Part shown: positions 16,247 to 20,428 of the stretch, piece by piece | Numbering within the stretch: the stretch's first letter is position 1 | How the letters are laid out: each line of letters begins with the position of its first letter | Origin: Caloranaerobacter sp050286925 | GTDB lineage: Bacteria > Bacillota > Clostridia > Tissierellales > Thermohalobacteraceae | Length of the DNA: 20,428 nt | NCBI RefSeq assembly: GCF_050286925.1 | Contig: NZ_JBFWFX010000025.1 | Location: forward strand, 1-20,428 | Direction: 5' to 3' | Notes under the pieces: model-generated | Databases searched by the model: none | What the model was told of the DNA's origin: nothing | Seen by the model: the letters and a program-made list of their open reading frames with translations, nothing else | Translations under genes and position numbers: made by a program

Positions 16247-17389
16247 TTGATTTATTTCGATAATGCTGCAACTACTTATCCGAAACCAGAAGAAGTTTAT
16301 CAAGCCATGTTAGAATCTATGAAGGAATTTGGAGCCAATCCTGGTAGATCTGGACATAAGTTAGCTCTAAAAGCTGGTAGAGCCATATATGAAACAAGAG
16401 AACTTTTAAGTAAGCTATTCAATATTGAAAATCCAATGAATATAATATTTACATTAAATGCTACTGAAGGGCTTAATCTCGGTATTAAAGGTATTTTAAA
16501 ATCAGGCGATCATGTAATAACAACTTCTATGGAACATAATTCGGTATTAAGACCACTCAAAGCTTTAGAGAATATAGGTGTAGAAACTACTATTATCCAA
16601 TGTGATAAGACTGGAATGATAGACATAAAGGATATTGAAAAAAATATTAAACAGAATACTAAAATGATAATTACCACTCATGCCTCTAATGTTACTGGGA
16701 CTTTATTCCCTATAGATGAAATAAGTAAAATAGCACATAAAAATGGTTTACTTTACATGGTAGATGCTGCACAGACTGCTGGAGTATATGATATTGATGT
16801 AAAAAGTATGAATATAGATATTCTTGTATTTCCTGGGCATAAAAGTTTATTAGGGCCACAAGGAACTGGTGGAATTTATATAAGAGAAGGAATAGATGTA
16901 ATGCAAATGAAAGAGGGAGGAACAGGTAGTAAGTCTGAGTCTTTAATACAGCCTGAGATGTTACCAGATAAGTTTGAAAGTGGTACACCAAATACGCCTG
17001 GGATAGTAGGATTAGGAGCAGGAGTTAAATTCATATTAAAAACAGGTATTGAAAATATAAGAAAACACGAAGAGGAGTTAACAGAGCATTTTATAGAAGA
17101 GCTTAAAAAAATAGATAAAGTAAAAATTTATGGACCTTGTGATGTAAAGAAACAGGCCCCTGTTGTATCTATTAATCTTGGTGAAGAAGATTCATCTGAG
17201 GTAAGTTATATTTTGGATAGAGTTTTTAACATAGCAGTTAGGCCAGGACTTCATTGTGCCCCTTTGGCTCATAAGACAATAGGTACATTTGAACAAGGAG
17301 TTGTAAGATTTAGTATTGGTTATTTTAATATACATGAAGATATTGAAAATGCAATAAAAGCAATAAGAGAAATAGCAAAGGAAATATAA
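16247..17389 (+). CDS. Cysteine desulfurase-family PLP enzyme (EF2568-like aminotransferase class V)
   Basis: A 380-residue PLP-dependent enzyme predicted to mobilise sulfur (or selenium) from cysteine (or selenocysteine). It begins IYFDNAATTYPKP, has the PLP-lysine segment FPGHKSLLG (K199), and the catalytic Cys in RPGLHCAPLAHKT (C337). This motif set resembles the class V subgroup named after Enterococcus EF2568, seen near selenium-dependent molybdenum hydroxylase genes, more than IscS/NifS. The TTG at 16247 is chosen because GGAGGTG (16234-16240) is six bases upstream; the TTG at 16232 would include that site in the protein. It could be the sulfur donor for FdhD or supply selenide for Sec, but it is a separate transcript and the link is inference. 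Confidence 0.9.
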   Translation: MIYFDNAATTYPKPEEVYQAMLESMKEFGANPGRSGHKLALKAGRAIYETRELLSKLFNIENPMNIIFTLNATEGLNLGIKGILKSGDHVITTSMEHNSVLRPLKALENIGVETTIIQCDKTGMIDIKDIEKNIKQNTKMIITTHASNVTGTLFPIDEISKIAHKNGLLYMVDAAQTAGVYDIDVKSMNIDILVFPGHKSLLGPQGTGGIYIREGIDVMQMKEGGTGSKSESLIQPEMLPDKFESGTPNTPGIVGLGAGVKFILKTGIENIRKHEEELTEHFIEELKKIDKVKIYGPCDVKKQAPVVSINLGEEDSSEVSYILDRVFNIAVRPGLHCAPLAHKTIGTFEQGVVRFSIGYFNIHEDIENAIKAIREIAKEI

Positions 17390-17458
17390 TTTTTGAAGGA
17401 ATTTAAAGACAATTAACGAATATTAACCATATCGTAACATAAAGGGGGTCTGTAAATT

Positions 17459-17974
17459 ATGGAAGAGATGATTGCACAGTATAGTAACCAAATAATTATT
17501 TTTCTAACAGTTGGAGTAATATTTTTGTTATTATTAAACATTATTAGTCAGATAAGAATTTCTTCAATTACAAAAAAATATAACAAGCTTGTTGAAGGTG
17601 TTGATAAAGATTCTCTAGAGGATTTGATTTTTGAATATATTGAAGAAGTTAAAGATATGAGAAAAGAGACAGAAGCTATCAAAAACATGTGTGAAAAATT
17701 AGACAGCAAGTTAAAATTTGCAGTACAAAGAGTAGGTTTTGTAAGATATAATGCTTTTAATGATGTAGGAAGTGATTTAAGTTTTTCAGTAGCTCTATTA
17801 GATGATAATCTTAATGGTTTTGTAATATCAAGTTTATTTGGTAGAAACGAATGTAATACTTATGCAAAGCCCATATTTAATGGGAAATCTAATTATGCAC
17901 TTTCAGATGAAGAAATACAGGCTATAGAAATAGCTAAAGAACAGGGTATTTCAAAGAACTTAGGCAGCATATAA
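17459..17974 (+). CDS. DUF4446 family membrane-anchored protein
   Basis: A 171-residue protein with one N-terminal transmembrane helix (about residues 12-30: IIIFLTVGVIFLLLLNII), a charged, probably coiled-coil linker (about 35-85), then a soluble domain starting KFAVQRVGFVRYNAFNDVGSDLSFSVALLD that is the core of DUF4446. The domain's function is unknown. In many Clostridia the family sits near the replication-origin genes, which agrees with the yyaC gene close by. AAAGGGGGTCTG precedes the ATG. In the 69-base gap before it no convincing promoter is visible. Confidence 0.87.
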   Translation: MEEMIAQYSNQIIIFLTVGVIFLLLLNIISQIRISSITKKYNKLVEGVDKDSLEDLIFEYIEEVKDMRKETEAIKNMCEKLDSKLKFAVQRVGFVRYNAFNDVGSDLSFSVALLDDNLNGFVISSLFGRNECNTYAKPIFNGKSNYALSDEEIQAIEIAKEQGISKNLGSI

Positions 17975-17992
17975 AAAGTTAGGTGGTATGTT

Positions 17993-18874
17993 TTGAGCTT
18001 GTGTTTTGTTGTAAATCCAATTGCCGGAAAAAACAGGGCTAAGAGTTTAATACCTTACATTGAAGAAAAGATGAAAAAAACTGATATTAAATATAAAATT
18101 ATTGAAACTACAAGACTTAAGGAAGCAACAGAAATCACTAAAAATGCACTTAAAGATGGATTTGATATTATAGTGGCCGTAGGTGGCGATGGAACTATTA
18201 ATGAAGTAATGATTGGAATAGTTGAAATGGGTAAAGGTATATTGGGTATTATACCTGGTGGTACTGGTAATGATTTAGCTAGAACATTAAATATACCTGA
18301 AAATGTAAAAGAAGCTTTAGATTTAATAATAAATCGTAGAGTTAAGAGTATAGATTTAGGGTATGCTTATGGGAAACCATTTCTAAACATTGCAAGTATT
18401 GGATTTGATGCTGAAATAGTTAAAAATACAGAGAAAATAAAAAGATATATTAAAAGCAAAATTGCTTATACGGTGGGTTTGTTAGTAACACTTATATCTT
18501 ATAAGTGTAAAAAGATTAAGGTTAAACTTGATGATAGAGAAATTAATGATGAGATTCTCCTTATAGCTGTTGGAAATGGTAAATATTATGGTGGGGGTAT
18601 GGCAATATGCCCTAATGCTTTAGAAGATGATGGGTTATTTGAAATCTGTTTTATAAAAAAGATTTCTAAATTAAAGCTTTTATTACTATTTCCGTCTATA
18701 TTTAAAGGGAAACATGGTGAATTTAAAAAATATGTTCAATTTTACAAATCTAAAGATGTAAAAGTAAGCATGTGTAATTCAATAAGTTTAAACATAGATG
18801 GAGAAATATTGGATTCTGATGACGAGATAATATTTACAATAGAAAGAAAAAGCATAGAAGTTATAGTTCAGTAA
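17993..18874 (+). CDS. Diacylglycerol kinase-family lipid kinase (YegS/BmrU type)
   Basis: A 293-residue cytosolic kinase of the DAGK catalytic family that phosphorylates a lipid such as diacylglycerol; the substrate is not evident. Seen are VNPIAGKNRAK at the N-terminus, the nucleotide-binding VAVGGDGTINEVM, IIPGGTGNDLAR, and GNGKYYGGGMAICPNALEDD with the C-terminal SLNIDGEI. The start is TTG 17993 with AGGTGG six bases upstream; the only nearby ATG is out of frame and stops at once. It follows the DUF4446 gene by 18 bp and is probably co-transcribed. A terminator-like hairpin lies eight bases after the stop. Confidence 0.9.
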   Translation: MSLCFVVNPIAGKNRAKSLIPYIEEKMKKTDIKYKIIETTRLKEATEITKNALKDGFDIIVAVGGDGTINEVMIGIVEMGKGILGIIPGGTGNDLARTLNIPENVKEALDLIINRRVKSIDLGYAYGKPFLNIASIGFDAEIVKNTEKIKRYIKSKIAYTVGLLVTLISYKCKKIKVKLDDREINDEILLIAVGNGKYYGGGMAICPNALEDDGLFEICFIKKISKLKLLLLFPSIFKGKHGEFKKYVQFYKSKDVKVSMCNSISLNIDGEILDSDDEIIFTIERKSIEVIVQ

Positions 18875-18881
18875 GAGAATA

Positions 18882-18935
18882 AAAACACCCTTACAGAAGA
18901 TACTAATTTTAAATGAGTATTCTGGGGGTGTTTTA
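18882..18935 (+). terminator. Terminator hairpin whose 3' arm contains the next gene's ribosome site
   Basis: AAAACACCC (18882-18890) pairs with GGGTGTTTT (18926-18934). Inside, CAGAA (18894-18898) pairs with TTCTG (18920-18924) and TACT (18901-18904) with AGTA (18916-18919). The TTTTATT that follows makes it terminator-like for the kinase gene. GGGGGTG (18924-18930), seven bases before the next ATG, is inside the 3' arm. Confidence 0.8.
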
Positions 18936-18937
18936 TT

Positions 18938-19222
18938 ATGACAAAAAAGATAGGTATTCAAAAAGGACTTGATGATTTAAAGTATAGTTTAGAAAGTAGA
19001 GGTTATGAAGTGTATGATATTAATGAAAATGAAGAAGTAGAAGCAATAATATATATGGCTGATGGTTATAGCATACCTTATATAGATAGATATGTAAGCA
19101 TGGATGTAGGGTTTGAGATGAATAGAAATAAAGAGATACTTTTAATTAATGCAACTGGTAAAACGTTAGAGGAAATAGAGTATATTATAAATAATAGATT
19201 GTACAGCCCATTATTTGAATGA
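18938..19222 (+). CDS. UPF0180 family small protein (YkuS-like)
   Basis: A 94-residue protein beginning KKIGIQKGLDDLKYSLESRGYEVYDI and ending in INATGKTLEEIEYIINNRL. This is the layout of the UPF0180/YkuS family (IGV...L...L..RGY, INA.G.T..EI). Function unknown. Unlike what I recall of B. subtilis YkuS, the middle has no cysteines and reads YMADGYSIPYIDRY. Its ribosome site lies in a hairpin (18882-18934), so most of its transcripts may be blocked either by termination or by hidden initiation. Its stop codon lies inside the downstream terminator. Confidence 0.82.
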   Translation: MTKKIGIQKGLDDLKYSLESRGYEVYDINENEEVEAIIYMADGYSIPYIDRYVSMDVGFEMNRNKEILLINATGKTLEEIEYIINNRLYSPLFE

Positions 19223-19231
19223 TGGGCTTTT
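19205..19231. terminator. Terminator between the UPF0180 gene and convergent yyaC
   Basis: AGCCCAT (19205-19211) pairs with ATGGGCT (19222-19228), extended inward by a T-G wobble and two or three A-T pairs. TTTT follows on the + strand. It sits at the ends of two convergent genes; on the minus strand it has no good T run, so it mainly serves the + strand. Confidence 0.85.
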
Positions 19232-19826
19232 AATTATGCATTGTTTGGATATTATCTTTGCAAAATTGAATATAGCTTAAATAAAAAGACTTTGATATAA
19301 CATCTGCCATTTTCATTACAATACTTAGTCTGGTGTTTTGTAGTACAATATACTCCATAAATCCACTAACGTTTACTATTCCTGTTATATGAATATCACC
19401 TATTTCAGGTAAATTCTTATTTACTCCAGCTCCTGGTTTTAATGGTCCTTTTTCGACTTTTACATAACCTATCCTATCAATATTACCTAAACAAGCATCT
19501 ATGGCAATTACAAAAGGATTATCGAATGTATTTTTTATAAAATTAATGTTTTCTTTAAGATTTTTTGCATGTATGGGATTATCCAGGGTGCCAAATAGAT
19601 GTACTTTACTATTTTTTTTAAAGAACGGTGAGAGTTTATATCCTACTAAAGGGCCTAAACTATCTCCAGTTGACCTATCTGTTCCTATACATACAATGAC
19701 CAGTTCTTTATAATTTTTATTGTAGTATTTGTTTAGGAATTCTAAAATAATTTTACTAAATTCACTTACTGCATAAGGAGAAAAAGAATTTATGCTATTC
19801 TTATTATAATTGATTTGAAAAAACAT
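19230..19826 (-). CDS. yyaC: Spore protease YyaC (DUF1256)
   Basis: A 198-residue protein of the YyaC sporulation family, related in fold to the germination protease GPR. Key blocks are VIVCIGTDRSTGDSLGPLVG, LFGTLDNPIHAKNL, FVIAIDACLG, and GPLKPGAGVNKNLPEIGDIHITGIVNVSG, all strongly conserved in the family. It is the only minus-strand gene in the window. AGGAGG (complement of 19834-19839) lies seven bases before the ATG. I could not find a convincing sigma-A, sigma-F or sigma-G promoter in the 120 bases upstream. Its presence marks the organism as a spore-former and, by usual gene order, places the window near the chromosome origin. Confidence 0.93.
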   Translation of the reverse strand: MFFQINYNKNSINSFSPYAVSEFSKIILEFLNKYYNKNYKELVIVCIGTDRSTGDSLGPLVGYKLSPFFKKNSKVHLFGTLDNPIHAKNLKENINFIKNTFDNPFVIAIDACLGNIDRIGYVKVEKGPLKPGAGVNKNLPEIGDIHITGIVNVSGFMEYIVLQNTRLSIVMKMADVISKSFYLSYIQFCKDNIQTMHN

Positions 19827-19949
19827 ACTCTATCCTCCTGACAAATAATCTTTTACGTACAAGTTTTCCCAAAAACAGAATAATAAATACAGAAAGAATA
19901 TTTAATATATTTTATTCATTATTATTTTGTGATAGTATAAAAATCGAAC

Positions 19950-20083
19950 AAAATTTTCGATTTGAATAAATTAAAGAAGATTTTGCCCATATCCATAAAC
20001 GGAAATTATATTTGAATTTATCCACAATTTAAAGTAGTTTATAATTTTAAAGTAGTTTATAATTTCCTATGGATTATAAAAAA
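19950..20083 (+). repeat. Double-hairpin dispersed element, copy B
   Basis: Hairpin 1 is AAAATTTTC (19950-19958) / GAAGATTTT (19976-19984), with one G-U pair. Hairpin 2 is ATCCATA (19991-19997) / TATGGAT (20068-20074), unpaired AAC, then GGAAATTATA (20001-20010) / TATAATTTCC (20058-20067). The loop carries TTATCCACA (20018-20026), identical to the E. coli DnaA-box consensus. An 18-bp unit is tandemly duplicated at 20028-20045 and 20046-20063. It ends in six A residues, five bases before the -35 TTG of rRNA promoter P1. Confidence 0.75.
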
Positions 20084-20088
20084 TGTTC

Positions 20089-20117
20089 TTGACTAATTAA
20101 AAGTTTTGTGGTAAATT
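20089..20117 (+). promoter_or_regulatory. rRNA operon promoter P1
   Basis: TTGACT (20089-20094), 17 bp, TAAATT (20112-20117), with a TG at 20109-20110 giving an extended -10. The AT-rich right arm of element copy B is in the UP-element position. Confidence 0.75.
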
Positions 20118-20167
20118 ATTTCTTGTCGTTGAGGGAAAAAGCAGAACAAAAAAGTTTAAAAAAGTTA

Positions 20168-20196
20168 TTGACATAGATAAACAAATCTGCTATAGT
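20168..20196 (+). promoter_or_regulatory. rRNA operon promoter P2
   Basis: Consensus TTGACA (20168-20173), exactly 17 bp, TATAGT (20191-20196). The predicted start is near 20203. Tandem promoters upstream of 16S are usual in Firmicutes. Confidence 0.88.
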
Positions 20197-20202
20197 ATTA
20201 AG

Positions 20203-20316
20203 AGTCGGCGGCAAAAGCCGATAAAAAAGATTTGATAAAGAAGATTTGGTCTTTGAAAACTGAACAGTGCGGAGACAGGATTACAAGCTAACAGCTGATA
20301 GCTGAAAATCAAGTTT
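20203..20316 (+). other. 16S rRNA leader with inserted repeat phrase
   Basis: Transcribed leader. It holds a small hairpin TCGGC/GCCGA (about 20205-20221), the Firmicutes-like leader text GGTCTTTGAAAACTGAACAG, then CTAACAGCTGATAGCTGA (20288-20305). This last shares a 10-base identity (CTAACAGCTG) with the tupA-tupB spacer. Confidence 0.6.

Positions 20317-20428
<112 letters not shown>

Noticed and set aside
19501..19713. Plus-strand open frame opposite yyaC
   Set aside because: It is antisense to conserved YyaC motifs and lacks a ribosome site.
20018..20026. Replication origin near the rRNA operon
   Set aside because: Only one perfect DnaA-box match, inside a dispersed repeat; no cluster of boxes, no unwinding element and no dnaA in the window.
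20028..20063. CRISPR array
   Set aside because: It is a two-copy 18-bp tandem duplication without spacers, and no cas genes are present.

Overview
The window is a low-GC, AT-rich stretch of about 20.4 kb. It looks like a chromosome segment from an anaerobic, spore-forming member of the Clostridia. Evidence is the selenocysteine formate dehydrogenase, TTG/GTG starts with strong AGGAGG sites, the sporulation gene yyaC, a DUF4446 gene and a typical Firmicutes 16S 5' end. A Tissierellales-type clostridium is a guess only. Except for yyaC, every gene is on the + strand.

Region 1 (about 1-6645) is a formate dehydrogenase operon that enters from the left. It holds the 3' end of a NuoF/HylB-type flavoprotein subunit, a stand-alone Fe-S subunit, and a full NuoG-like formate dehydrogenase read through an in-frame UGA (Sec349) with a textbook SECIS hairpin. 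A ferritin-like diiron protein follows, then mogA, mobA and fdhD. The flavin, Fe-S and catalytic subunits fit a soluble NAD(P)/ferredoxin-linked, possibly electron-bifurcating, formate dehydrogenase complex. The following genes make and sulfurate its bis-MGD cofactor.

Region 2 (6646-14392) is a metal-uptake and cofactor operon. It opens with a Moco/Tuco-type riboswitch and an intrinsic terminator, then tupA-tupB-tupC (tungstate ABC importer), moeA, a second MoeA fused to a periplasmic-binding-protein-like domain, moaA, moaC and a MOSC-domain gene. A conserved purine-rich segment of the aptamer is exactly complementary to the terminator 5' arm and loop, which gives a direct switching mechanism. 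Two spacers in this operon carry degenerate TTCG-heptamer repeats in opposite orientation.

Region 3 (14393-15911) is a separate unit with a strong promoter, a beta-carbonic anhydrase, a FocA/NirC-family channel and a terminator. It plausibly handles the CO2/bicarbonate and formate that the dehydrogenase interconverts.

Region 4 (15912-19826) holds a cysteine desulfurase-family gene, a DUF4446 gene, a diacylglycerol-kinase-family lipid kinase, a UPF0180 (YkuS-like) gene and, convergently, yyaC. Region 5 (19827-20428) holds two tandem promoters, a leader and the first 112 or so bases of a 16S rRNA gene.

The most unusual non-coding signal is a roughly 110-nt double-hairpin element present twice in the same orientation (16061-16172 and 19950-20083). 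Each copy ends with six A residues exactly five bases before a -35-like TTG, one ahead of the cysteine desulfurase gene and one ahead of the rRNA operon.
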